Assembly: GCF_014635725.1 (NCBI RefSeq)
Contig: NZ_BMDJ01000010.1
Span: 149,675-213,674 of the forward strand
Reading direction: 5' to 3'
Source: Pedobacter mendelii
GTDB taxonomy: Bacteria > Bacteroidota > Bacteroidia > Sphingobacteriales > Sphingobacteriaceae
Length of the DNA: 64,000 bases
Part shown: positions 34,720 through 44,334 of the stretch, one piece after another
Layout of the letters: the number at the start of each line of letters is the position of its first letter
Position numbering within the stretch: position 1 is the first letter of the stretch
Notes under the pieces: model-generated
Databases searched by the model: none
Seen by the model: the letters and a program-made list of their open reading frames with translations, nothing else
Told to the model about the DNA's origin: nothing
Made by a program: the position numbers and the translations under genes

Positions 34720-37611
34720 TTACCTCAAAATATCTCTTATATCATCCTTACTTAAGGATTTAAAGAAACTTTCTTCTGTGGTGATTAAAGAATTTGCAAG
34801 AGATTTTTTTCTCTTCTGTAGGGCAAGAATTTTTTCTTCAACAGTATCTTTAGCAATAAATTTATAAATAAATACTTTTTTATCCTGACCAATGCGATGC
34901 GTTCTATCTATTGCTTGTTGCTCAACAGCAGGATTCCACCAAGGATCTAAAATGAAAACATAATCTGCTTGAGTAAGGTTTAAACCCACTCCGCCAGCCT
35001 TTATCGAAATTAAAAAAACTTTTAAATCTTCATTCTGTTGAAATTCAGATACAATTTCACCTCGGTTTCGTGTAGATCCATCTAAATAGGCAAAAGGAAT
35101 ATTTTCTGCTTCAAAGTGTTTTTTAAAAATATATAAGTGTTTTACAAATTGAGAGAAAACTAAAACCTTATGTCCGCCTTTAAGTACATTATCTAAAGTA
35201 TGAATTACATTTTCGAACTTACCTGAATCTGAAATATAGCTGCCGTCTATCATTACAGGGTGGTTTGCCAGCTGGCGTAGCGCAGTTAAACCTTGCAAAA
35301 GCTGAACCTGCTTTTGTTTGAAAGTTCCATCATCCATACTTTGCAAAAGATCGTTCCGATAAGCAGATTTTGTTTTTTCATAGTACGCTGCCTGATCTTC
35401 GCTCATGTCGCAATAAATTACCTGTTCTGTTTTTGGAGGAAGCTCGGCTGCAACTTGTTCTTTTGTTCTGCGCAGTACAAATGGTTTAATAATCGACTGA
35501 AGTTTACGTGCTTTCTCTTCATCTTTTTTCTTTTCGATTGCCTGAACATACTCTTCATAGAAAAAAGCTTGCGTGCCTAATAAACCAGGGTTTAAAAAAG
35601 TAAGTTGCGACCATAAATCGCCCACCGAATTTTCTACAGGTGTACCACTCAGTATTAATCTATGTCTTGATTTTAACGCTCTAACTGATTTAAATGATTT
35701 TGAAGCTGGGTTTTTAATGTTCTGACTTTCATCAAGAATAATGTAGTTAAAATAGAAATTTTTCAAATCGTCTACATCAACCCGGGTAACACCATAAGTG
35801 GTAATTACAATATCATAGTTTGCAAAATTTGCAACGTCTTTATTTCTGCTTGTGCCAGTATGGGCTAAAATTTTAAGTTTGGGTGTGAATTTTTTTGCCT
35901 CTGTTAACCAGTTATAGATTAGTGAGGTTGGCATAATGATTAATGATGTTGTTTGTATTGATATAAGTTGATCGTCTTCTTTAACTTTTTGCAACATTGC
36001 CAAGGTTTGAATGGTTTTACCTAAACCCATATCATCGGCTAAGCAACCACCAAAATTATATTCGCGTAAAAAGCTGAACCAGTTGTAGCCTGCTTTTTGA
36101 TATTCTCGTAAGCTGCCTTTAAAATGAACTGGCATTTGTGTATCAGCAATATCTTCGAAGTCGTTTAGTCGTTGAAGTTTACGCTCTAAAGTTACGTTTG
36201 CTAAACTATCTTCAGCCAAATCATTAATTAAACCGATATGATGTTTCTTTAATTTTAAGTTTTTTCCAGTCTCGGCCAAACTGAATAAGCTTCCATATTG
36301 CGTAAACCACTTATCGGGAATAATTGCCACTTCACCATCAGGCAGCATAAATTCTCGGCGTTTATGTAAAATATGTTGTTTTAATGAGAGAAATGGAATT
36401 TGATATTTTCCAAACCAAACCACAGCATTAATATCGAACCAGTCGTTACTTTCCTTTACTTCTAAATCAATTTTGCTGGCACCGAAAACAAAACGTTTTT
36501 GTCCTGTTGCCTGCTCAATTTCGAATCCCGATGCTTCTAAAATTTCAATGTGTTCATTTACCCAGTTTATGGCAGCATAACTTGGATTTTCATCTGCAGA
36601 AATTACCTCTAGATTACTAAACAAAGCACTTGCTTTTTTAAGTCCAAGCGATAAAAGTAAGTTTAGTTGTTTTTTCTCCCATTCGGCAGAACGTTTTATT
36701 CGGTGGAAAATGTAATTATCATCTTTTTTTTCCAGTCGAACGGTAACTTTGTGAGCATTTTCTAAAGGAAAAACATATTCTCCATATTTAAAATAAAGTT
36801 GTATTTGCGATAATCCACCATCGACATAGAAAACTTTTAACACCGGAATTGCTTCGAATTGTTCGGTTTTAATTTCAAAACCTTCTGCGTAAACGTGGTG
36901 CTTTTCTATTAATGGGGCAACAAATTTTTCAAAATAAGTTGCCTCTGTAGATTTTGGTATTGCGATGTATCTTTTGGCTAAAAAAGGTTGTAATTTTTTG
37001 CCTTCAATATCCTGATCGAAAAAGTATAAAATATCATTTAGCAAAAGCCAGGCAGGTTTATTGCTGATGATTTGCGCTTCTTTAAACATAAACTCGATTC
37101 GCAAATTCTGATACTTAATTGTTGGAAAATAACGTGTTTCTGTTTCGTTTCTACGGAAATGGAAAAGTATTGAAGCTGGTTCTGATGCTAATGTTATTTT
37201 ACGCTCTACAGGCCAGCCATCTTTATCCATCAAATAAAGCTCATCTTTAATCTTTAAAATTTCTAAGGCTTCAGCAAGCTTTTTTTCAATTTTAGGCCGA
37301 ACGCTTTCATAAAATTTATTGTCGAAAATTTTAGTGAAAAATTCTGTTGGTCTGATTAATTTTTTATAATGTTTTTTGATGAGCGAATCTTGTTCAATAT
37401 CATCTAAAATTTTAATCAGCTTATAATCGGTTTCGCTTAAACAGGCGTTAAATTCTTCGGCTGTGTGCGTAAAAATTCTTTGATAAGTAAAAGAGAAATC
37501 GCCTTGTGGATTTAGTTGAACAACATGAGGTTCAATTAAATAGCCTAAATACTCATGTTTGCACAAAGAGTAAACAACTTTACAGTTTTTAGAGCTATCG
37601 ACGCGTAACAT
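34720..37611 (-). CDS. SNF2-family DNA-dependent ATPase/helicase
   Basis: A 963-residue Swi2/Snf2 protein. The N-terminal half (about 1-480) is a poorly conserved bacterial extension. The ATPase core starts near residue 500 with LREYQKAGYNWFSFLREYNFGG; motif I is DDMGLGKTIQT (near 525), motif II is DESQNIKNP, motif III is LILSGTPVEN. The C-terminal RecA fold has VLVFSQFVKH, LDGSTRNRGEIV, SIKAGGVGLNLTQADYV and motif VI QQAIDRTHRIGQ (near 902). Bacterial members remodel protein-DNA or RNA polymerase complexes; the target is not known. Confidence 0.93.
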   Translation of the reverse strand: MLRVDSSKNCKVVYSLCKHEYLGYLIEPHVVQLNPQGDFSFTYQRIFTHTAEEFNACLSETDYKLIKILDDIEQDSLIKKHYKKLIRPTEFFTKIFDNKFYESVRPKIEKKLAEALEILKIKDELYLMDKDGWPVERKITLASEPASILFHFRRNETETRYFPTIKYQNLRIEFMFKEAQIISNKPAWLLLNDILYFFDQDIEGKKLQPFLAKRYIAIPKSTEATYFEKFVAPLIEKHHVYAEGFEIKTEQFEAIPVLKVFYVDGGLSQIQLYFKYGEYVFPLENAHKVTVRLEKKDDNYIFHRIKRSAEWEKKQLNLLLSLGLKKASALFSNLEVISADENPSYAAINWVNEHIEILEASGFEIEQATGQKRFVFGASKIDLEVKESNDWFDINAVVWFGKYQIPFLSLKQHILHKRREFMLPDGEVAIIPDKWFTQYGSLFSLAETGKNLKLKKHHIGLINDLAEDSLANVTLERKLQRLNDFEDIADTQMPVHFKGSLREYQKAGYNWFSFLREYNFGGCLADDMGLGKTIQTLAMLQKVKEDDQLISIQTTSLIIMPTSLIYNWLTEAKKFTPKLKILAHTGTSRNKDVANFANYDIVITTYGVTRVDVDDLKNFYFNYIILDESQNIKNPASKSFKSVRALKSRHRLILSGTPVENSVGDLWSQLTFLNPGLLGTQAFFYEEYVQAIEKKKDEEKARKLQSIIKPFVLRRTKEQVAAELPPKTEQVIYCDMSEDQAAYYEKTKSAYRNDLLQSMDDGTFKQKQVQLLQGLTALRQLANHPVMIDGSYISDSGKFENVIHTLDNVLKGGHKVLVFSQFVKHLYIFKKHFEAENIPFAYLDGSTRNRGEIVSEFQQNEDLKVFLISIKAGGVGLNLTQADYVFILDPWWNPAVEQQAIDRTHRIGQDKKVFIYKFIAKDTVEEKILALQKRKKSLANSLITTEESFFKSLSKDDIRDILR

Positions 37612-38024
37612 TGATTGAGTTAAAATTTTTTACAAGCTACCCGCTTGAAAAACTTTAAACTTACAATATTTTAATGTTACATCAAAAGAAGTAGCTGAAA
37701 TAGGAATAAAAAATTCAGTTTGGGCTGTATTTATGACAATATAGATACAGCTTAAAATGAATCTGACTTCTTTGTTTTCTGAGATTCTGTGGCAATCGGT
37801 TTTCAATTTGTTTTGCCACATAAACACAGATCGATATTTTATGTGTTAGATTTAGTCCACATTAAAATAAAATAGGCTGTCTCATAAATACGAAGTGTCA
37901 TCCTGAGCTTGTCGAAGGACTTGCAAAACTGCCTTTTAAGGCGTTTCGACAAGCTCAACTTGACAAGGTAAAGAGATAAATTGATTTATGAGACATCCTC
38001 CTTTGCTGTTTAATTATTGAACTT
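37612..38024. other. Gap upstream of the SNF2 gene with two repeat elements
   Basis: This 413-base gap has no supported gene. It contains another partial GCCACAGAA element (GTTTTGCCACATAAACACAGA around 37809) and the palindromic element at 37874-37999. A 65-codon minus frame overlaps the repeat and is not credible. Confidence 0.65.
37874..37999. mobile_element. MITE-like palindromic element
   Basis: The outer arms AGGCTGTCTCATAAAT (37874-37889) and ATTTATGAGACATCCT (37984-37999) are inverted repeats of 16 bases with one mismatch. A second inverted repeat is nested inside: GAGCTTGTCGAA (37905-37916) and TTCGACAAGCTC (37945-37956). The 126-base unit has no gene, so it fits a non-autonomous element or REP-type palindrome. 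A target-site duplication is not clear. Confidence 0.6.
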
Positions 38025-39425
38025 TTATTTCCAGCCGCCGCCTAAAGCACGATATAATTCAACTACTGATTGTAGTTTTTGTAATCTATCGTTAATGCCA
38101 TTTAGCTGAGCCGTTAGCAAACTTTGCTCTGATGTTAAAACATCAGTATAATTTGTTGCAGAACTGTAGCGTAATAATTCTTTAGTAAAATCTACTGCTT
38201 TGGTTAATGATGCAATTTGTTTAGCTCGTGTTTCTTCTTTTTCTGCTGCCGTTTGGTATGCGTATAATGCATTAGAAACCTCTTGTCCGCCGGTTAGTAA
38301 TGTTTGCTGGAAAGTATAAAATGCTATTTGCTGATTTGCTTCTGCAGTTTTTAAACGAGCTTTGTTTGCACCTTTAGCAAAAATTGGCTGCGTTAAACCT
38401 CCAACCAAATTATAGAAGATAGATTTGCTGAAAAAGTCTTGCAATTGTAAACTAGAAAGACCACCTGAAGCTGTTAAGGTTAATGCAGGATAAAAATAAG
38501 CCTTAGCTACATTAGTATCCTCGAATGAAGATCTAAAGCCAAATTCTGCGGCAATAACATCAGGTCGATTTTGTAAAAGCTGTGCCGAAATACCTGTTTG
38601 TAAATTGCTATAAGGCATTTGTTGGTCTAATGTTGTACGATTGATGCTTCCTGGTGCTTTAGCTAAAATTATGCTTAAAGCATTTTCAGCTTCTTTTATA
38701 CTTCTTTTTAAATCGGGAAGGGTTACTTGAGCTGCGTATAAATTCGCCTCACTTTGAACAACTGCCGCACCATTAACCACTGCACCCTCTTTTAAAGCTT
38801 TCATTGTTTCTACATCCTGCATTCTGTTTTTAATGGTTTGCTCGGTAATTACCAATTGCTTATCAAGTGCTAAAAGGGTATAATAGTTATTGGCAATGGT
38901 AGCAATTAGCTGGGTTTGAACGGCTCTTTTTGCCGCATCGCTTTGTAATAAAGTTGCGAAGGCGCTGCGTTTTGCACTGCTTAATTTACCCCAAATATCA
39001 GCTTCCCAGCTGGTACTTAACTGCGCTTTGTAAGTTTGCGTTTCGAGGTTAATATTTATGCCTGCAGGAAAGTTTTGTGCAGCAGCCGATGCTTTATTAT
39101 CTGTTACGTTTACATCGGCCTGCAAACTTGGCAATAATGCTCCTCTACTTTGTATTAAAGTAGCTTCGGCAATTTTAATACGTTCAATCGCTTGCTTTAA
39201 ATCTAAGTTTTGATTAATTCCTTGCTGAATCAGCGATTGTAAAGTTGTATCAGAAAACAAACTTTTCCACTGCAAATTTGCAATGGTAGTTGTATCTGTA
39301 GTGTTGTTGTCCCGATATAAACCATCACTTGTAAGTTGTGGGCGCTCGTATTTTTTTGTTACGCAGGCACTTAACGTTAGTATGGTAAAACCGATTATAA
39401 TTGAATACCTATATCTGAATTTCAT
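38025..39425 (-). CDS. Outer-membrane efflux lipoprotein (NodT/OprM type)
   Basis: The 466-residue TolC-family protein forms the outer-membrane exit duct of an RND pump. A lipoprotein signal ends in LTLSAC near residue 21. Two outer-membrane efflux repeats follow: LDLKQAIERIKIAEATLIQSRGALLPSL and SAQLLQNRPDVIAAEFGFRSSF, with the late helix TNYTDVLTSEQSLL. It starts 11 bases after the pump gene and is the last gene of the operon adaptor-pump-duct. Confidence 0.92.
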   Translation of the reverse strand: MKFRYRYSIIIGFTILTLSACVTKKYERPQLTSDGLYRDNNTTDTTTIANLQWKSLFSDTTLQSLIQQGINQNLDLKQAIERIKIAEATLIQSRGALLPSLQADVNVTDNKASAAAQNFPAGININLETQTYKAQLSTSWEADIWGKLSSAKRSAFATLLQSDAAKRAVQTQLIATIANNYYTLLALDKQLVITEQTIKNRMQDVETMKALKEGAVVNGAAVVQSEANLYAAQVTLPDLKRSIKEAENALSIILAKAPGSINRTTLDQQMPYSNLQTGISAQLLQNRPDVIAAEFGFRSSFEDTNVAKAYFYPALTLTASGGLSSLQLQDFFSKSIFYNLVGGLTQPIFAKGANKARLKTAEANQQIAFYTFQQTLLTGGQEVSNALYAYQTAAEKEETRAKQIASLTKAVDFTKELLRYSSATNYTDVLTSEQSLLTAQLNGINDRLQKLQSVVELYRALGGGWK

Positions 39426-39436
39426 GTTCTGTTAAA

Positions 39437-42400
39437 TTAATGTTTACTGTTAGCAGTGGCTAATTCATATTCTTCAGCCGTTTGTTCCTTTTCAATACCC
39501 TCTTCAAAAGGCGATTTATTGCTTATTTTTTCTTGAAGACTTTGGAAAACAATAAACAAAGCAGGAATTACAAATACACCGAATAATGTTCCTACAAGCA
39601 TGCCACCTACAGCACCTGTACCGATTGATTTATTACCTGACGCACCAACGCCTGATGAAAGCATCAATGGTAATAATCCTAAAATAAAGGCGAAAGAAGT
39701 CATTAAAATTGGCCGTAAACGTGCAGTTGCGCCATCAATAGCTGCGTTAACAATGCTCATTCCCTTTCTACGCCTATCTACAGCATATTCTACAATCAGA
39801 ATTGCATTCTTTGCTAATAAACCAACGAGCATAATGAGTGTTATTTGAGTGTAAATGTTATTGTCTACGCCAAAAATTTTATCGAAAACGAATACGCCAG
39901 CCAAACCGATTGGCAATGAAATTAATACGGCCAATGGTAAAATGTAACTTTCGTATTGTGCAGCTAATAAGAAATAAACGAAGATTATACATAATAAAAA
40001 GATGAATACCGTTTGGCTTCCTCCGCTTATTTCCTCACGGGATAATCCTGAGAACTCATACCCATAACCAGCAGGCAAGCTTTGTGCAGCTACTTCCTGT
40101 ACTGCTTTTAATGCATCGCCAGAACTGAAACCCGCATTAGGGTTACCAGTTATTGCAATTGATGTAAATAAGTTAAAACGTGAAATTGCTTGTGGTCCAT
40201 AAACTTTGGTTAATGTGATAAACTCAGAAACCGGAGCCATTTGTCCTAAACTATTTCGAACGAAAACACGGGTTAAGGTTTGCTCATTTGCACGATATTG
40301 TGCATCTGCCTGATACATTACCCTAAATTGCTTACCGAATTTATTAAAGTTTGATGCGTAAACACCACCATAATAACCTTGCATTACACCTAAAACATCG
40401 GCAACGGTTAAGCCGGCTTGTTTTACTTTCGCAACATTAACATCAATTTGATATTGAGGGAAGTTAGGGTTAAATGAAGTTGAAGCATATTGAATTTCAG
40501 GACGTTTACTCAAAGCAGCTAAAAACCCATTACCAATATCATTAAATTTTTTAATATCACCGCCGGTTTTATCTTGCAATTGGAATTCGAAACCTCCACT
40601 AGTACCAAAACCTTGAATAGTTGGTGGCGCAAAGAAGATAATTTTAGCACCTTTAATATTTGCAGTTTTGGCAAAAAGCTCGCCAATAATGGCTTTTACA
40701 TCGCGTTTTCGTTCATCCCAAGGAATTAACCTCCCAATAACCATCCCGTAAGAACTTCCTGAGCCACTAATTAAACTTCTACCAATAACTCTTAAAGAGT
40801 TCTTAATTTCAGGAATAGTATGCGCTATACTGTCAATTTTAGAAATAACAATATCCGTTTCTTCCTGTGATGTTCCTGCCGGTAAGGAAATATCAGAGTA
40901 TACGGTGCCTAAATCCTCATTTGGTACAAAACCTTTAGGTGTGGTATTCATTGTCCAAACCAACACAATGGTAAAAAAAGCAATTCCTAAACCAACTATC
41001 CATTTTTTGTGAGAAAGAAAACCAACTGATTTTTTGTATTTTCTCGTTACCGCATCGAAAGAAGTATTAAAAGCGGAGTAGAAACGCTCTAAGAAATTTT
41101 TCTTTTTTTCATGATCTTCGGTATGCGGTTTTAAAAATAATGCACATAAAGCCGGACTTAAAGTTAATGCATTAATCGCTGACAAAATAATCGAAATCGC
41201 AAGCGTTAAACCAAACTGTTTGTAAAATACACCTGATGAACCCTGAATAAAACTCACTGGGATAAATACCGCTGCCATTACCAAAGTGATGGAGATAATT
41301 GCACCACTAATATCGTCCATTGCATCAATGGTTGCTTTCTTGGCATCGGTATAACCTTCATCCAGCTTCGCATGGACGGCCTCTACAACCACAATCGCAT
41401 CATCTACAACAATACCTATAGCGAGTACAAGTGCAAATAAGGTTAGTAAGTTAATTGTAAAACCGAACAAACTCAAGAAGAAGAATGTACCTATAATTGC
41501 TACAGGAACACTAATTGCTGGAATTAAAGTAGAGCGGAAATCTTGTAAAAAGATAAATACAACTAGGAAAACTAAAATAAATGCCTCGATTAAGGTATGG
41601 ATTACCTTTTCAATTGATGCATCCAGGAAATCGTTTACGTTAACCAAAGTTGAATAATGCACACCTTTAGGAAAAGATTTCTGGGCCTCATCTAAAGTTT
41701 TAATAGAGTTTTCGATTACTTCTTTCGCATTTGAACCAGCAGTTTGGTTAATTGCGATACCTAAAGCTTGCTTGCCATTAAATTTAACACTACTAGCATA
41801 ACTTTGTGCACCCAATTCAATCCTTGCAATATCTTTTAAACGAAGAATTTGTCCGTTTGCATCAGATTTGATAATGATATTGCCAAATTGTGTTTCATCT
41901 TTTAATCTACCGGTATATTTTAAAGTGTATTGAAATGCCTGGTCGCCCGACTCACCAAACTGACCTGGAGCAGCTTCAACGTTTTGATCTGCCAATGCAG
42001 CATTTACATCACTTGGTACCAAACCGTAGGTTGCCATTACATCTGGTTTTAACCATAAACGCATGGTATAATCTAAAGTACCGAATGCACTTGCATCACC
42101 TACACCATTTATACGTTTAATTTGTGGAATAATATTGATGTTGGCATAATTTTGTAAAAACTTTTGATCGTAAGACGGATCATCGCTATACAGACCAAAT
42201 ATTAACACATTACTTGCCTGTCTTTTAGCGGTAATTACACCCGATTTTGTAACCTCGGCAGGTAATAAACTAGTTGCTCTGGCAACCCTGTTTTGTACGT
42301 TTACAGCCGCTAAATCGGCATTTGTGCCCAATTTAAAATTTACGGTTATGGTAGCTGTACCGTCATTACTGGCTGTAGAAGTCATGTAAGTCATGTCTTC

Positions 42401-42616
42401 CACACCATTTATTTGTTCTTCAAGTGGAACAACAACGCTGCTCATTACTACGTCAGCATTGGCACCTTGGTATGATGTAGAAACCTGTACCGTTGGAGGT
42501 GCAATTTCTGGATATTGTGAAACCGGTAACGTAACTAAACCTAAAACACCGAGAATTACGATGATGATGGATATAACCGTTGATAACACCGGCCTTTCTA
42601 TAAATTTCTTAAACAT
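39437..42616 (-). CDS. RND efflux pump, HAE1 family inner-membrane transporter
   Basis: A 1059-residue AcrB-like proton-driven drug exporter. The start MFKKFIERPVLSTVISIIIVILG, the pore region VPVAIIGTFFFLSLFGFTINLLTLFALV, the proton-relay aspartates in VLAIGIVVDDAIVVVEAV, and the second copy ITLIMLVGLLAKNAILIVEYA are diagnostic. Twelve transmembrane segments and two large periplasmic loops are expected and the length agrees. Operon position between adaptor and duct shows a complete tripartite pump. The exported compounds cannot be predicted. Confidence 0.96.
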   Translation of the reverse strand: MFKKFIERPVLSTVISIIIVILGVLGLVTLPVSQYPEIAPPTVQVSTSYQGANADVVMSSVVVPLEEQINGVEDMTYMTSTASNDGTATITVNFKLGTNADLAAVNVQNRVARATSLLPAEVTKSGVITAKRQASNVLIFGLYSDDPSYDQKFLQNYANINIIPQIKRINGVGDASAFGTLDYTMRLWLKPDVMATYGLVPSDVNAALADQNVEAAPGQFGESGDQAFQYTLKYTGRLKDETQFGNIIIKSDANGQILRLKDIARIELGAQSYASSVKFNGKQALGIAINQTAGSNAKEVIENSIKTLDEAQKSFPKGVHYSTLVNVNDFLDASIEKVIHTLIEAFILVFLVVFIFLQDFRSTLIPAISVPVAIIGTFFFLSLFGFTINLLTLFALVLAIGIVVDDAIVVVEAVHAKLDEGYTDAKKATIDAMDDISGAIISITLVMAAVFIPVSFIQGSSGVFYKQFGLTLAISIILSAINALTLSPALCALFLKPHTEDHEKKKNFLERFYSAFNTSFDAVTRKYKKSVGFLSHKKWIVGLGIAFFTIVLVWTMNTTPKGFVPNEDLGTVYSDISLPAGTSQEETDIVISKIDSIAHTIPEIKNSLRVIGRSLISGSGSSYGMVIGRLIPWDERKRDVKAIIGELFAKTANIKGAKIIFFAPPTIQGFGTSGGFEFQLQDKTGGDIKKFNDIGNGFLAALSKRPEIQYASTSFNPNFPQYQIDVNVAKVKQAGLTVADVLGVMQGYYGGVYASNFNKFGKQFRVMYQADAQYRANEQTLTRVFVRNSLGQMAPVSEFITLTKVYGPQAISRFNLFTSIAITGNPNAGFSSGDALKAVQEVAAQSLPAGYGYEFSGLSREEISGGSQTVFIFLLCIIFVYFLLAAQYESYILPLAVLISLPIGLAGVFVFDKIFGVDNNIYTQITLIMLVGLLAKNAILIVEYAVDRRRKGMSIVNAAIDGATARLRPILMTSFAFILGLLPLMLSSGVGASGNKSIGTGAVGGMLVGTLFGVFVIPALFIVFQSLQEKISNKSPFEEGIEKEQTAEEYELATANSKH

Positions 42617-42656
42617 AATTAATAACGATTACAAGTGTGATTACAAAGATTATTTG

Positions 42657-43826
42657 TTATTTTTTTATATCAGCATAAACTGAATCGGCACTTTTTTCTT
42701 CAGGTTTGATTTTAACACCATCTTTTAGCGATTGGAAACCTTCTAAAACAATTTTATCTCCTACTTTCAAACCTTTAGTTACTACATAAAATTTATCTTT
42801 AGCTAAATCCATAATCTGAATTTCAGTACTGATAATTTTTGCTGAATCACCTAAAACATAAACGAATTTTTTGCCTTGTAAATCAATAGTAGATTTTTGA
42901 GGTATCAAAATAGCATTCTCAACTTTCTGAGGAATTCTAACCGATGCACTTGCACCCGATTTCAATAATGAAATTGGATTGGGAAAAGTTGCCCTTAAAC
43001 TAGCTGAGCCTGTAGCTGTATTTATCTGGCCGTTGATTGATTCAATTTTTCCGTTTTGAGCATAAACTGTTCCATCTGCCAATACTAAACTAACTGGAGG
43101 AATGTTTTTCATTTGTTGTGCTAAAGTATTGCCTTTATAAGTACTTGAAAAATCTAAAAGCTGTTTTTCGTTTAGCGAGAAATAAGCATAAACCTTAGAT
43201 GTATTTGAAACTGTAGTTAACGGCTCCGTACTCGAACTGCTTACTAAACTTCCATTTCTAAATGGGATACTTCCAACTACGCCATCAACCGGACTAGTAA
43301 TTGAAGTGTAGCTTAAATTTACCTGTGCATTTGCTAAAGATGCTTTAGCTTGTGCCAATGCAGCTTTTCTGCTTTGTAGAGTAAGTTGAGCCGCATCTAA
43401 ATCATATTTGCTGATGATGTCTTTCTCAACCAAAGGCTTGGTTTTATTAACCTGCAATTGAGCTGAATTAACATCTGCTTCAGCACTACTGATGGCTGCT
43501 CTTGCTGTTCTAACTTCTTGCTCGTATTGAGGAGCCATGATGGTAAAAAGCAGTTGCCCTTTTTTAACAACTGCACCTTCATCTATTAATATTTTTTGAA
43601 TAAAACCATCAACTTTAGGGCGGATATCGATGTTTTGAATACCCTCGATTGTTGCAGGATAATCCGAATTTAATTCTGTTGTTTGTGCGTTAACTGTAAA
43701 AACGGGGTAAGCTTGTGGGCCGGCAGCGGCTGCAGCAGCTGCTTTTTTTGCATCATCATTATTTCCGCAGGATGCTAAAAGCATACCAATGCTCATGCTA
43801 AAAAAGAGAGTTGTTACTTTTCTCAT
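42657..43826 (-). CDS. RND efflux periplasmic adaptor (membrane fusion protein)
   Basis: A 389-residue AcrA/MexA-like lipoprotein. The signal peptide ends in LLASCGNN with a lipid-bearing Cys near residue 20, followed by a poly-Ala linker. The beta-barrel and lipoyl parts are seen as YPATIEGIQNIDIRPKVDGF and SYTSITSPVDGVVGSIPFRNG, with a coiled-coil hairpin between (about residues 95-150). It is the first gene of the operon; a candidate -7 element and a palindrome lie upstream. Confidence 0.94.
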   Translation of the reverse strand: MRKVTTLFFSMSIGMLLASCGNNDDAKKAAAAAAAGPQAYPVFTVNAQTTELNSDYPATIEGIQNIDIRPKVDGFIQKILIDEGAVVKKGQLLFTIMAPQYEQEVRTARAAISSAEADVNSAQLQVNKTKPLVEKDIISKYDLDAAQLTLQSRKAALAQAKASLANAQVNLSYTSITSPVDGVVGSIPFRNGSLVSSSSTEPLTTVSNTSKVYAYFSLNEKQLLDFSSTYKGNTLAQQMKNIPPVSLVLADGTVYAQNGKIESINGQINTATGSASLRATFPNPISLLKSGASASVRIPQKVENAILIPQKSTIDLQGKKFVYVLGDSAKIISTEIQIMDLAKDKFYVVTKGLKVGDKIVLEGFQSLKDGVKIKPEEKSADSVYADIKK

Positions 43827-43910
43827 GGACTATTTGTGTGTGTTTAAATTTAATTTTCAGGTTTTAATAAAGTAGTCAAAATTTTATTTTTGATTTTCGC
43901 TATTTGTGAC

Positions 43911-43918
43911 CAAAAATA
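43911..43918 (-). promoter_or_regulatory. Candidate -7 element of the RND efflux operon
   Basis: On the minus strand TATTTTTG fits TAnnTTTG, 85 bases upstream of the adaptor ATG. A TTG lies 25 bases further upstream, longer than the ideal 19, so the promoter call is tentative. Confidence 0.4.
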
Positions 43919-43958
43919 AAGCCTAAATAAAAATAGTTCTGTCCAAATTCTGTCATTT

Positions 43959-43974
43959 AATCAATCGATTGATT
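43959..43974. promoter_or_regulatory. Perfect 16-bp palindrome upstream of the efflux operon
   Basis: AATCAATCGATTGATT is its own reverse complement and lies about 130 bases before the adaptor ATG, upstream of the candidate -7 element. Size and symmetry suit a dimeric regulator such as TetR or MarR, but no such regulator gene is adjacent. Confidence 0.45.
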
Positions 43975-44334
43975 TATTTTTGATTAAAAATTAGTTCGAA
44001 ACACTTGTAAACAGTTGTTTTAAAGATATTTAGGGTGATTTTATGGTCTGTAAATGATGTGTAAATAAATTGCGACAGATGTTAAAACCTGTTAAAATTG
44101 ATTGTTTTGTACAGTTTTGTTATCAATAATTGTTTAGGAAATTAGGCAATTATGAGTTTGTAAGTGTGAAAAGTACACAGTAGCCGAGGCTTTGTTTACC
44201 ACAGTGATTATCAAAGTCATCTCAAGCGAAGTTGCAAAATCTATGTAAGTGTTGTAAATCTAGGTCAAAAATTTCTCCATTGCCCATTGCCTTATTAGCA
44301 ATGAACATGGCTAATTTAGATAATGTTTAAAACT

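Larger units (their letters stand above)
43827..44334. other. Gap between dapF and the efflux operon
   Basis: The 508-base stretch has no gene in any frame. It holds the efflux promoter region (-7 candidate at 43911-43918, minus strand), a perfect 16-bp palindrome at 43959-43974, and a degenerate fragment reading CATCTCAAGCGAAG around 44219. Confidence 0.6.

Noticed and set aside
37630..37827. 65-codon minus-strand frame upstream of the SNF2 gene
   Set aside because: It runs across a dispersed repeat and has no coding features.
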